Made by a program: the position numbers and the translations under genes. Shown here one piece after another: positions 56,221-64,000 of a stretch of DNA of 64,000 nt; within the stretch, counting starts at the first letter, position 1; every line of letters begins with the position of its first letter. This DNA comes from an uncultured bacterium (GTDB taxonomy: Bacteria; Pseudomonadota; Gammaproteobacteria; Burkholderiales; Burkholderiaceae_C): assembly GCA_903928495.1 (NCBI GenBank), contig CAIYQZ010000058.1:1-64000 (forward strand). The letters run 5' to 3'. The notes under the pieces are model-generated. The model saw only the letters and a program-made list of their open reading frames with translations. It made no database searches and had not been told where the DNA came from.

Positions 56221-57153
56221 TCATGCAGCTCGGCGCCGAACGACAAGACTCACGCCCAAGGCTGTGAGGGCGGTTCCAGCCAGGGTGGTGAGGGTCACAG
56301 GTTCAGAGAACAACAGCCAGGCCAGAAAGGCCGTACTCGGTGGGACGAGGTACATCAGGCTCGTGACGCTGGCAGCGGCACCGCGCTGAATGAGCAAATA
56401 CAACAGCGAACTTCCGCCGAGTGTGAGGCCAAGGACCGACCACGCCATGGCCCCCGCGAGCTGTGTGTTCCATTGCATGGACTCTGGCTCGGCGAGCGCA
56501 AAGGGCAACGTGACCAGCAAAGCCGCGCCCAATTGCACGGCGTTGGCAGACCTCACATCACAAGGCTGCACAAACCGCTTCTGGTACAGCGTGCCCGCCG
56601 TGATGGCCAGCAGCGCCACCACCGCAAACGACAGGTTCAGCCAAGTGGCCTGGTCTCCAGGCCCCCCACCCTCGAACTTGCGCGAAACCACCAGCACCAG
56701 TCCAATGAACCCGAGCACCAGCCCCAGCCATTGGCGGCGCGACACCGCTGCCTGCCCGCCCCCGTGACTCAAGGCCGAGAGCCAGATGGCCGTGAGCACT
56801 GGCTGCAGGCCCACCACCAAGGCCGAGAGGCCCGACCCCATGCCCGCCTTGACGGCAGCCCACACCCCGCCCAGATACAGGGCGTGCATGAAAACGCCGG
56901 TGATGCCCAAATGCAGCCACTGCATGCGATCGCGCGGCCAGGACACCCGGGTCCAGACGATCCAGGGAAGAAAACAGGCAATCGACAGCGCGTAACGCAC
57001 CGCCAGAAACGTGAACGGCGGCGCATAGGGCATGCCGTACCGAGCGACGATGAATCCCGTGCTCCAGATCAGCACAAAAACTGCAGGCATGGCCTGCAAC
57101 CACGCTGTGTCTGTGCCGGCACTGGCCGGTTCTGGCCTCGCCCTCGCGCTCAT
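56221..57153 (-). CDS. EamA-family (DMT) transporter
   Basis: 310-residue permease with ten hydrophobic segments in two EamA repeats: PAVFVLIWSTGFIVARYGMPYAPP opens repeat 1 and FVQPCDVRSANAVQLGAALL lies in repeat 2; the end VTLTTLAGTALTALGVSLVVRRR is typical. Probably a metabolite or amino-acid exporter; substrate unknown. ATG 57153 overlaps the pgsA stop by four bases; the frame is open far upstream, inside pgsA, without family similarity. Confidence 0.88.
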   Translation of the reverse strand: MSARARPEPASAGTDTAWLQAMPAVFVLIWSTGFIVARYGMPYAPPFTFLAVRYALSIACFLPWIVWTRVSWPRDRMQWLHLGITGVFMHALYLGGVWAAVKAGMGSGLSALVVGLQPVLTAIWLSALSHGGGQAAVSRRQWLGLVLGFIGLVLVVSRKFEGGGPGDQATWLNLSFAVVALLAITAGTLYQKRFVQPCDVRSANAVQLGAALLVTLPFALAEPESMQWNTQLAGAMAWSVLGLTLGGSSLLYLLIQRGAAASVTSLMYLVPPSTAFLAWLLFSEPVTLTTLAGTALTALGVSLVVRRRAA

Positions 57154-57719
57154 CGGGCGCGCGCTTTGATTTCGGGCAGGGCTTTGTGCAGGTAATACAC
57201 CATAGACCACACGGTCAACACGGCAGATGCCCAGATCAGCCAATGCCCCCAGACCGCAGTGTTCACCATGCCAAACAACACGCCGTCGTACAGCAAGAAC
57301 GGAATGGCGACCATTTGAACCATGGTTTTCAGTTTGCCCACCATGTGCACCGCCACGCTTTTGGTGGCACCAATGATGGCCATCCATTCGCGCAGCGACG
57401 AAATGGCAATCTCGCGACCGATGATGATGAGTGCCACAAACACGTCGGCCCGCTCCAGGTGCACCAACACCAGCAGACTGGCACACACCAGAAACTTGTC
57501 GGCCACGGGGTCGAGAAACGCGCCAAAAGCAGAAGTCTGATTCCAACGACGGGCAAGGTAACCATCGGCCCAGTCGGTGAGGGCAAACACGACGAACATG
57601 GCAGTGGCCAACACATTGCGCGTCGCCATGTCCACACCCTGCAGGTAAAACACCCCCACGATGAATGGGATGGCCACGATGCGGGCCCAGGTGAGCAGGG
57701 TCGGGATGTTGAAGAACAT
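57150..57719 (-). CDS. pgsA: CDP-diacylglycerol-glycerol-3-phosphate 3-phosphatidyltransferase
   Basis: Commits phospholipid synthesis to phosphatidylglycerol. 189 residues with four to five membrane helices. The CDP-alcohol phosphotransferase signature DG-x2-AR-x8-G-x3-D-x3-D is seen as WADGYLARRWN, then FGAFLDPVADKFLV. ATG 57719 (MFFNIPTLLTWARI) is the family start; an in-frame GTG at 57737 is possible. It lies 24 bp after uvrC, a common uvrC-pgsA pairing. Confidence 0.95.
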   Translation of the reverse strand: MFFNIPTLLTWARIVAIPFIVGVFYLQGVDMATRNVLATAMFVVFALTDWADGYLARRWNQTSAFGAFLDPVADKFLVCASLLVLVHLERADVFVALIIIGREIAISSLREWMAIIGATKSVAVHMVGKLKTMVQMVAIPFLLYDGVLFGMVNTAVWGHWLIWASAVLTVWSMVYYLHKALPEIKARAR

Positions 57720-57743
57720 GACCGGATTATTCACCACAGGGCG

Positions 57744-59753
57744 TCAGTGCAGTGCCCGGTAAATGACATCGGCCAATTCGGCAGAAATGCCGTCCACCGT
57801 CATCAGGTCTTCCACGCTGGCTTGCGCCACACCACGCACCCCACCGAAGCGCTGCAGCAGCTTGGCCCGCCGCTTGGGGCCCACACCGGCGATGTCTTCC
57901 AGCCTGCTGCCGCCCGTGCGCACCTTGGCGCGCTGGCTGCGCATGCCGGTGATGGCAAATCGGTGGGCCTCGTCACGGATTTGCGCCACCAGCATCAGGG
58001 CCGCAGAGTCTTTGCCCAGGTAGACCTTGTCGCGCCCATCGGCAAACACCAGTTCTTCCAGGCCCACCTTGCGACCCTCGCCTTTTTCCACGCCGGCAAT
58101 GAGGGAAAGATCCAGACCCAGTTGCTCGAACACCTCGCGCGCCATGCTCACCTGCCCCTTGCCGCCGTCCACCAACACCAGGTCGGGCAGGCGCTGCGCT
58201 GCGCTGCTGCCTGCCTGCCCACCGCTTTCGCGCAGCGCCTCGGCCAGCTTGCCGTAACGGCGCAGCAGCACCTGGCGCATGGCGGCGTAATCGTCGCCGG
58301 GGGTGATGCCGTCGATGTTGTAGCGGCGGTATTGCGCGCTTTGCATCTGGTGGCTTTCAAACACCACGCAACTGGCCTGGGTGGATTCGCCTGCCGTGTG
58401 TGAGATGTCAAAACACTCGATGCGCAAGCTGGCCAAATCGTCCAGCGGCATGTCCATGGCCTGGGCCAGCGCACGCGTGCGAGCCTGTTGCGATCCTTCG
58501 TCGGCCAGCAGGCGGGCCAGTTGCAGGTCGGCGTTGGTTTGCGCCATGTCCAGCCAGATGCGCCGGTGCTCGCGCGGGTTGACCACCGCACTCACCTTGA
58601 GCCCGGTTTGTTCGCTCAGCAACTCCAGCAGGCCCGCATCCACCGGAGCCCCCACCACCAAAATGGGCGGTGGCGGGGTCTGGGTGTAGTGCTGGGCAAT
58701 GAAAGCTTCCAGCACGCGCTGGGCCATGTCGGGGGCCTCTGATGGGGCAGAGCCATCGTCACCCTCGGCCCATACCACCGCGTCTTCCACATGCACGGGG
58801 AAATAAGGCCGGTCCCCCAAGTGGCGGCCGCCGCGCACCATGGCCAGGTTGACGCAGGCGCGCCCACCCTGGATGCGCACGGCCAACACATCCACGTCTT
58901 TGTCGGACACGTTGTCCACCGCCTGCTGGTGCAGCACGCGCGACAGGGCCGACACCTGGTTGCGGACCTCTGCAGCCTGCTCGAACTCCAGCCGGTCGGC
59001 ATGGGCCATCATGCGGGTCTGCATCTCATCGAGCACCGTCTGCGTGTCGCCATTCAGAAAATTGGCGGCGCGGCGAACATCAGCCGTGTAGTCGGCCACG
59101 CTGATGAGCTGCACACACGGCCCCGTGCAGCGCTTGATCTGGTACAGCAAACAAGGCCGGGTGCGGTTGGCAAACACCGTGTCTTCACAGGTGCGCAGCC
59201 TGAACACCTTTTGCATGAGCTGGATGGTTTCTTTCACCGCCCAGGCGCTGGGGTAAGGGCCGAAGTACTGGTGCTTTTTGTCCACCGCACCCCGGTAATA
59301 CGACATGCGCGGGTAGTCGGTGGGGCTGGCGGGCCCGCCCAACGCTTCCACATCGGTGCCATGCAACACCGGCAAGCGCCCCACGCGCAGGTAGGGGTAG
59401 CTTTTGTCATCCCGAAAAAGGATGTTGAATTTGGGGTTCAGCGTCTTGATGAGGTTGTTTTCCAGCAGCAGTGCCTCGGCCTCGGACCGCACCACAGTGG
59501 TTTCCATCCGCACGATGCGGCTGACCATGTGCCCAATGCGGGTGCCATCGTGACTGCGCTGGAAGTAGGTGGACACGCGCTTTTTCAAATTGCGCGCTTT
59601 GCCCACGTAGAGCACCTGGCCTGCCTCGTCGAAGTAGCGGTACACGCCCGGCAACGCGGGCAAAGCCGCCACCTCGCGCAGCAGCGCCTCGGGGTGTGCG
59701 GGCTGCGGGATGTGGGATGCAACAGGCTGCTGGGGCGGGGTCGGGTCAGACAT
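57744..59753 (-). CDS. uvrC: UvrABC excinuclease subunit C
   Basis: 669-residue nucleotide-excision repair nuclease that makes both incisions. N-terminal GIY-YIG domain ([27 protein letters not shown], about 30-57), UVR motif for UvrB near 255 ([22 protein letters not shown]), RNase-H-like domain with [10 protein letters not shown] and [13 protein letters not shown], and C-terminal helix-hairpin-helix pair ([27 protein letters not shown]). ATG 59753; only 19 bp separate it from the divergent earP start. Confidence 0.97.
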   Translation of the reverse strand: MSDPTPPQQPVASHIPQPAHPEALLREVAALPALPGVYRYFDEAGQVLYVGKARNLKKRVSTYFQRSHDGTRIGHMVSRIVRMETTVVRSEAEALLLENNLIKTLNPKFNILFRDDKSYPYLRVGRLPVLHGTDVEALGGPASPTDYPRMSYYRGAVDKKHQYFGPYPSAWAVKETIQLMQKVFRLRTCEDTVFANRTRPCLLYQIKRCTGPCVQLISVADYTADVRRAANFLNGDTQTVLDEMQTRMMAHADRLEFEQAAEVRNQVSALSRVLHQQAVDNVSDKDVDVLAVRIQGGRACVNLAMVRGGRHLGDRPYFPVHVEDAVVWAEGDDGSAPSEAPDMAQRVLEAFIAQHYTQTPPPPILVVGAPVDAGLLELLSEQTGLKVSAVVNPREHRRIWLDMAQTNADLQLARLLADEGSQQARTRALAQAMDMPLDDLASLRIECFDISHTAGESTQASCVVFESHQMQSAQYRRYNIDGITPGDDYAAMRQVLLRRYGKLAEALRESGGQAGSSAAQRLPDLVLVDGGKGQVSMAREVFEQLGLDLSLIAGVEKGEGRKVGLEELVFADGRDKVYLGKDSAALMLVAQIRDEAHRFAITGMRSQRAKVRTGGSRLEDIAGVGPKRRAKLLQRFGGVRGVAQASVEDLMTVDGISAELADVIYRALH

Positions 59754-59772
59754 GGTTGTATTGTGTCGCGCC

Positions 59773-60930
59773 ATGTCCGCCGCAATCCCCCCCATCGCCC
59801 CGACAATTCCATGCAACCACGCTCATGCGCCTGGGTTGTGGGACGTGTTTTGCCGCGTCATCGACAACCACGGTGACCTGGGTGTGACCTGGCGACTGAG
59901 CACGCAGCTTGCGGCCCTGGGCCACCGGGTCCGCCTGTGGGTGGATGACGCCAGCGCCCTGTCGTGGATGGCGCCCGAAGGAACCCCTGGCGTGCAGGTG
60001 TTGCCCTGGAGCCAGTCTGCCGACACCGAAACCTTGCGCAACCTGCCCGCGTCCGATGTGTGGGTGGAGGCGTTTGGGTGTGACATTGAAGAGACCTTCA
60101 TAGCAAACTTTTCAATACCATCAAGCGGTGGGAACCGAAAATGCTCAAAAATTCCCGTTTGGATCAACCTGGAGTACCTGACAGCCGAGCCATATGCCCG
60201 CCGCTGCCACGGCTTGCCGTCTCCTGTGATGCGCGGCCCCGCCGCCGGGCGCACCAAGCACTTTTTCTACCCCGGTTTCACCGAGGGCACGGGTGGTCTG
60301 TTGCGCGAGCCTGACCTGACCCAGCGCCAAGCCAGGTTTGATCGAAGCGCCTGGTTGGCCACCCGAGATGTGCCCTGGCAGGGTGAATCGGTCATCAGCC
60401 TGTTTTGCTACGATTCGCCGGCACTGACCGAGCTGTTGCAATCTCTGGCGGCGCGCGACCAGCCGACCCGGCTGCTTGTCACGCCCGGTCGGCCCGCTGC
60501 TGCAGTGGCCCAAGCCGTGCAGGCCTTGGGGTGGGACGCCAACGGGCACGGCCGCTTGCACCTGCACGCACTGCCAGCCCTGCCCCAGCCAGGTTTTGAC
60601 GAACTGCTGTGGGCGTGCGACCTGAATTTCGTGCGCGGTGAAGACTCACTGGTGCGTGCCTTGTGGGCTGGTCAACCCTTCATCTGGCACATCTACCCGC
60701 AAGACGATGGCGCACATGAGCACAAGCTCAACGCCTTCCTGGATTGGCTGCAGCCCCCACCGGATGTGCGCCAGGCGCACCACCGATGGAATGGGTTTAG
60801 CGACGAGCCACTGGTGCTCCCGGATGCCACGCCGCACCGCAACGCCGTGTTGGCGGCGCGCGCTTGCCTGAACGCTCAGGCCGATCTCGTCACCCAGTTG
60901 CTGGAATGCACCCACAGATGGCGTGGCTAA
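59773..60930 (+). CDS. earP: EF-P arginine rhamnosyltransferase EarP
   Basis: 385-residue inverting glycosyltransferase (GT104) that moves rhamnose from dTDP-L-rhamnose to Arg32 of EF-P. The N-terminal motif [18 protein letters not shown] carries the catalytic aspartates four residues apart; the C-terminal [23 protein letters not shown] carries the glutamate and substrate-binding residues. Residues about 110-125 ([15 protein letters not shown]) derive from the dispersed repeat. The homologous part begins at GLWDVFCRV, near residue 20, so a later non-ATG start is possible. Its target efp lies 1.1 kb downstream. Confidence 0.94.
   Translation: MSAAIPPIAPTIPCNHAHAPGLWDVFCRVIDNHGDLGVTWRLSTQLAALGHRVRLWVDDASALSWMAPEGTPGVQVLPWSQSADTETLRNLPASDVWVEAFGCDIEETFIANFSIPSSGGNRKCSKIPVWINLEYLTAEPYARRCHGLPSPVMRGPAAGRTKHFFYPGFTEGTGGLLREPDLTQRQARFDRSAWLATRDVPWQGESVISLFCYDSPALTELLQSLAARDQPTRLLVTPGRPAAAVAQAVQALGWDANGHGRLHLHALPALPQPGFDELLWACDLNFVRGEDSLVRALWAGQPFIWHIYPQDDGAHEHKLNAFLDWLQPPPDVRQAHHRWNGFSDEPLVLPDATPHRNAVLAARACLNAQADLVTQLLECTHRWRG
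60098..60152 (+). repeat. Dispersed AT-rich repeat inside earP (sense strand)
   Basis: ATAGC at 60100-60104, then N8, CAAT, N6, AAGCG, GTGGGAACC and an A-rich tail. It is in frame and encodes [26 protein letters not shown] and ATT codons cluster here against a GC-rich background. Confidence 0.72.
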
Positions 60931-60965
60931 ACTGAGGGCCCCTCCCCGATCAACGGAGTTCATCC

Positions 60966-61892
60966 ATGGCGCACCGTGTTTTGTTTGGCCGTCGCACCGT
61001 CATGACACTGGCTGCGTCCTCCTGGGCTGCCGGTTTCACGGGCCCGCTCGCATGGGCCGATGGCCGGGTGGCGACGACCCTCGCTGGCAAAGTCAGGTTG
61101 GTACACGGACATGTACTCCTGACCGCGGCCGACGGGTTGCAACGGGTGGCCTCCACAGGCATGGAACTGAGGTCGGGCGACCTCATTGCCACCGGGCCCG
61201 AAGCCGAGATGCATGCCGAAATGGAAGACGGGGCTTACCTCGCGGTGCGTCCGGGCGCCCAGATACGCCTCGTCGCATACCAGTTGACCGGCACAGCAGC
61301 GGACACCAGTTGGATCGACCTGATCAAAGGCGGACTTCGGCTGGTATCGGGCTGGATCGCCAAGAGCAACCCCGGGGCGTTTCGACTCAAGACCCCGGTG
61401 GCAACCATCGGCATACGCGGCACGGACTTTGAGGTGCAGCACTTTGCACCCGAAGAGGCACCTGATCCCGAAGAGGCGGGCACCCACCACATGGTGTACG
61501 AAGGTGCCACATTGCTGTCGACCGAAGAAGAGGACCTGGAAGTGCTTGCCGGCCGCGCCGCCTACGCCACCGATGCATTGAGCGCTCCCCAGTTGCATGT
61601 CGACACCCCCCGGTTCTTCCGGCGCAAACGCGGCGCATTCGATGCGCAAATAGACGAGAAAGCTGCCAGCATCAAGGAAACCATACTGGCCAAACTCGAA
61701 GAAAAAAGTCTGGCCAACACGGGGGAAACCCTGGCGCAACGCATCGAGCGTTTTCGTCTTGAAAATCCGGAAAGCACGTTGAGCGACCGGGAGCTGGTGG
61801 AGCGCGCCGCCCGCCGGGCGGCCCGTCGGGCAGGCAACAACCGCGCCGGCTCTGGCAGGGGCGGTGGGCGCGCCGGCGGTGGCAGGCGCTGA
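60966..61892 (+). CDS. FecR-domain protein, exported, with Arg/Gly-rich tail
   Basis: 308 residues. An N-terminal export signal contains GRRTVMTLAASSWAAG (twin-arginine-like) ending near WA-DGRVA. The FecR domain spans about 55-165 (VRLVHGHVLLTAADGLQRV, LRSGDLIATGPEAEMHAEMEDGAYLAVRPGAQIRL, LKTPVATIGIRGTDFEV). A helical region (about 210-285) and a tail ARRAARRAGNN, then GRGGGRAGGG, follow. There is no sigma factor or TonB receptor beside it, so it is not an iron-signalling FecR. It lies between earP and efp. Function unknown. Confidence 0.82.
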   Translation: MAHRVLFGRRTVMTLAASSWAAGFTGPLAWADGRVATTLAGKVRLVHGHVLLTAADGLQRVASTGMELRSGDLIATGPEAEMHAEMEDGAYLAVRPGAQIRLVAYQLTGTAADTSWIDLIKGGLRLVSGWIAKSNPGAFRLKTPVATIGIRGTDFEVQHFAPEEAPDPEEAGTHHMVYEGATLLSTEEEDLEVLAGRAAYATDALSAPQLHVDTPRFFRRKRGAFDAQIDEKAASIKETILAKLEEKSLANTGETLAQRIERFRLENPESTLSDRELVERAARRAARRAGNNRAGSGRGGGRAGGGRR

Positions 61893-62069
61893 ACCGCGAT
61901 TTCGCTGCAGGGTAAAATGCCGGGTTGACTGGTCGAGCCCAAACCGAAGGCGGTTGGGTCAACACACCAGGGCAAACCTTGGCCACGGGCGGTGGCCACG
62001 CACCTGGTGCAAACCGCCCACCACCACTGCACCCTGCCGAAACAAGGCAGCTTTACTTCCAGAACTGTT

Positions 62070-62624
62070 ATGAAAATCGCTCAAGAAATCCGCGCCGGCA
62101 ACGTGATCATGCACGGCAAGGACCCCATGGTTGTCCTGAAAACCGAATACAGCCGCGGCGGCCGCAACTCTGCCACCGTGCGCATGAAGCTCAAAAGCCT
62201 GATTGCCAACTTCGGCACCGAAGTGGTTTTCAAAGCGGACGACAAAATGGATCAGATCATTCTGGACAAAAAAGAGTGCACCTACTCTTACTTCGCCGAC
62301 CCGATGTACGTGTGCATGGACACCGAATACAACCAGTACGAAGTCGAAGCCGAAAACATGGGCGACGCGCTGAACTACCTGGAAGACGGCATGACCGTTG
62401 AAGTGGTGTTCTATGACGGCAAAGCCATTTCGGTTGAACTGCCCACCAGCGTCGAGCGCGTCATCACCTGGACAGAACCCGCCGTCAAGGGCGACACATC
62501 TGGCAAGGTCATGAAGCCCGCCAAAATCGCCACCGGTTTCGAAGTGGCGGTGCCCCTGTTCGTGGCCCAGGACGACAAAATTGAAATCGACACCCGCACC
62601 GGTGAATACCGCAAGCGCGTCTGA
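62070..62624 (+). CDS. efp: Translation elongation factor P (Arg32 type)
   Basis: 184 residues; relieves ribosome stalling at proline stretches. Domain I loop SRGGRNSA puts an arginine at position 32, the residue that EarP rhamnosylates; the lysine-type EF-P would have Lys here. [17 protein letters not shown]-like and [26 protein letters not shown] segments are typical, with the end [14 protein letters not shown] 62070 has the family start [12 protein letters not shown]. It is followed by a strong terminator. Confidence 0.97.
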   Translation: MKIAQEIRAGNVIMHGKDPMVVLKTEYSRGGRNSATVRMKLKSLIANFGTEVVFKADDKMDQIILDKKECTYSYFADPMYVCMDTEYNQYEVEAENMGDALNYLEDGMTVEVVFYDGKAISVELPTSVERVITWTEPAVKGDTSGKVMKPAKIATGFEVAVPLFVAQDDKIEIDTRTGEYRKRV

Positions 62625-62646
62625 TCTCTTTGTCGAACCCAGCCTG

Positions 62647-62669
62647 AAAGCCCCGCAAGGGGCTTTTTT
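62647..62669 (+). terminator. Rho-independent terminator of efp
   Basis: AAAGCCCC / GGGGCTTT with a four-base loop and six Ts, 22 bp behind the stop. Confidence 0.93.
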
Positions 62670-62693
62670 CATGCACAAGAAGCCACAGCTCAC

Positions 62694-63572
62694 ATGGAAT
62701 TGATCACGCGCATTTCGGGGGTCATCGTCCCCGTGTTTCTGATTGTCGCCATCGGATACGGGTACGCGCGGCGGCAGCGCCCTGACCTGAGCACGTTCAA
62801 CCGCATTGCGCTGGATGTCTTGGCACCGGTGCTGGTGTATTCGGCCCTGGCAGCGCGTGATTTCGAGATACAGCAGCACCTTCCTTTGTTGCTGGGGGGT
62901 ACGGTGTTGATACTGGGTGGCGGGTTGCTGGCATGGCCTCTGGCAAAGCTGCTGGGCGCTCAGCCGCGAACGCTGGTGCCGGTGGTCATGTTCAACAACT
63001 GCGGCAACATGGGCTTGCCGCTGGCGTTGCTGGCATTTGGCACCGAGCATTTCGGCGCAGCGGTGGCGCTGTTCTCCGTCAGCAACCTGTTCCATTTTTC
63101 GGTGGGCGCCCGCATCACCAGCGCGCAGGCGCACACGCGTGACCTGCTGCTGAGCCCACTGATGATCGGTACCGCACTCGGGTTTTTCTCGGCACTGACC
63201 GACATCCGTCCACCGGCCGATGTGCTGGCTGGATTGAAGCTGTTGGGTGATGCCCTGCTGCCCATGATGCTGTTCGCCTTGGGAGTGCGGCTCACATCGC
63301 TGACGCGCCAGGGCTTGTCGCTGGGGCTTGCCGGGGCACTGGCCCGCCCGCTGATTGGCCTGGCCATCGGATTGCCGCTGGCATGGCTACTGGGGTTGGA
63401 AGGCGCAGCCAGGGGTCAACTGTTGCTGTTTGCGGCATTGCCGCCTGCTGTGATGCAGTTCATGCTGGCCGAGCGCTACCAGCAGGAACCCGACAAAGTG
63501 GCTGCCATGATCATGCTGGGCAATGCACTGGCTCTTGTGTTTGTGCCGCTGGCGCTGATGCTCGGGCTGTAA
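62694..63572 (+). CDS. AEC-family (auxin efflux carrier-like) transporter
   Basis: 292 residues with about nine to ten hydrophobic segments. Opening ISGVIVPVFLIVAIGYGYARRQ, then FNRIALDVLAPVLVYSALA, VMFNNCGNMGLPLALLAFG (the conserved NxGxxxxP motif) and LLLFAALPPAVMQFMLAERYQ with the crossing-point prolines. Family members export or import carboxylates such as malonate or malate; substrate unknown. It is 24 bp behind the efp terminator. Confidence 0.88.
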   Translation: MELITRISGVIVPVFLIVAIGYGYARRQRPDLSTFNRIALDVLAPVLVYSALAARDFEIQQHLPLLLGGTVLILGGGLLAWPLAKLLGAQPRTLVPVVMFNNCGNMGLPLALLAFGTEHFGAAVALFSVSNLFHFSVGARITSAQAHTRDLLLSPLMIGTALGFFSALTDIRPPADVLAGLKLLGDALLPMMLFALGVRLTSLTRQGLSLGLAGALARPLIGLAIGLPLAWLLGLEGAARGQLLLFAALPPAVMQFMLAERYQQEPDKVAAMIMLGNALALVFVPLALMLGL

Positions 63573-63616
63573 GCTGCACCCACCTGCGTTGATCAAACCC
63601 CGGAAAAGAGCCCTCA

Positions 63617-64000
63617 ATGGAATCCACACACACACTCAGCACAGACCGGTTGGCCGATGCCTGGGCTGAACTTCAGGCCCACGCCAACAGCGGTGCACCA
63701 CTGGACGGCGCAGCCCACCGCCTGGCGTTTGCCGACCCTGAATTCCTGCTGCGGCGTGAGACGCGGGGCATTCGCTTCCAATTGGAAATGCTCAAGCCCG
63801 ACCTGGCCCAGCAGGCTCTGGGCATCAACAACACCGTGGTGGTGTACGGCAGCGCCCGTTTCGTTTCGGAAGTCGATGCCCGACAGCGGCTGGCTCAGGC
63901 GCAAGCATCCGGTGACGCGCAAGACATTCGCAAAGCCCAGACACTGTTGCGAAACGCTGCGTATTACGAACAGGCGCGCGCATTCGGCCGGTTGGTGGCG
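63617..64000 (+). CDS. LOG-family (TIGR00730-like) protein, C-terminus cut by window edge
   Basis: 128 residues visible. The N-terminal helical extension is followed by INNTVVVYGSARFVSEVDA, the start of the Rossmann-like LOG/lysine-decarboxylase-like fold; the PGGxGTxxE motif would lie beyond the edge. Long N-terminal types of this family occur in proteobacteria and are nucleotide 5'-monophosphate nucleosidases or cytokinin-activating enzymes; true lysine decarboxylation is not expected. ATG 63617. Confidence 0.8.
   Translation, partial: MESTHTLSTDRLADAWAELQAHANSGAPLDGAAHRLAFADPEFLLRRETRGIRFQLEMLKPDLAQQALGINNTVVVYGSARFVSEVDARQRLAQAQASGDAQDIRKAQTLLRNAAYYEQARAFGRLVA

Noticed and set aside
60966-61892. 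FecR protein as an iron-signalling anti-sigma regulator
   Set aside because: No FecI-type sigma factor or receptor nearby and the protein has an export signal rather than an anti-sigma N-terminus.
63617-64000. Partial right-edge gene as lysine decarboxylase
   Set aside because: The visible sequence fits the LOG/TIGR00730 family, whose old lysine-decarboxylase label is a known misannotation.
1-64000. Search for CRISPR arrays, IS ends, phage attachment sites and rRNA genes
   Set aside because: No regularly spaced repeats, transposase or integrase genes, tRNA-flanking direct repeats or rRNA sequence were seen.

Overview
The window looks like chromosomal DNA of a betaproteobacterium of the Burkholderiales, most likely the family Comamonadaceae. 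The grounds are a GC-rich composition, the run rng-maf-rlmH-rsfS-nadD-hemF-purD-yebC, the surE-pcm-nlpD-rlmD order, EF-P with Arg32 next to the rhamnosyltransferase EarP, HemP behind exbBD, and AT-rich dispersed repeats of about 50 bp that I recall (unverified) from this family. No genus is claimed. There is no rRNA operon, IS element, prophage or CRISPR array. Coding density is very high. The only stretch over 300 bases without a protein gene is 3286-3695, and it holds two tRNAs and their terminators.

Layout. 1-3.3 kb: a truncated basic amino-acid decarboxylase, then an nfeD-SPFH (QmcA-like) pair. 3.3-3.6 kb: tRNA-Ser and tRNA-Lys. 3.7-8.35 kb (minus): tolB-pal-cpoB followed by a YeeE/YedE sulfur transporter and tcdA. 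8.4-10.2 kb: msbA. 10.3-17.4 kb (minus): eight tightly packed housekeeping genes. 17.5-21.5 kb: a HerA-like ATPase, a small unknown gene, a DUF1499 protein and an MFS transporter. 21.6-26.8 kb: ppsA and its regulator ppsR, with a SulP transporter between them. 27-34.7 kb: two closely related MFS (MHS-type) transporters around a four-gene set (small membrane protein, unknown domain protein, metallophosphoesterase, Ser/Thr kinase-USP fusion) and a putative Na+/H+ antiporter. 34.8-37.2 kb: ahpC and ahpF, each behind an ATAG-N7-CTAT dyad. 37.3-38.8 kb: sppA and a DUF423 gene. 38.8-45.4 kb: an iron block (Fiu-like receptor, piuC, alpha-hydroxy-acid oxidase, tonB-exbB-exbD, hemP) with two Fur-like operators. 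45.5-53.4 kb: glcG-like, BI-1, a lipoprotein, rlmD-nlpD-pcm-surE, a quinone oxidoreductase and an unknown membrane-anchored protein. 53.5-57.7 kb: tRNA-His, ppiD, tRNA-Val, hupB, an EamA transporter and pgsA. 57.7-64 kb: uvrC, then earP, a FecR-domain protein, efp, an AEC transporter and the start of a LOG-family gene.

The observations I rate highest are: (1) a dispersed AT-rich repeat with rigid spacing ATAGC-N8-CAAT-N6-AAGCG, found between genes but also inside nadD, pcm and earP (all in the same sense frame) and antisense inside rlmD; (2) a kinase/phosphatase gene set whose unknown domain protein has a full-length homologue 10 kb away; (3) the absence of rpoS between nlpD and rlmD; (4) a histone-H1-like tail on RsfS; (5) paired redox and iron operators in front of ahpC/ahpF and the two halves of the iron block.
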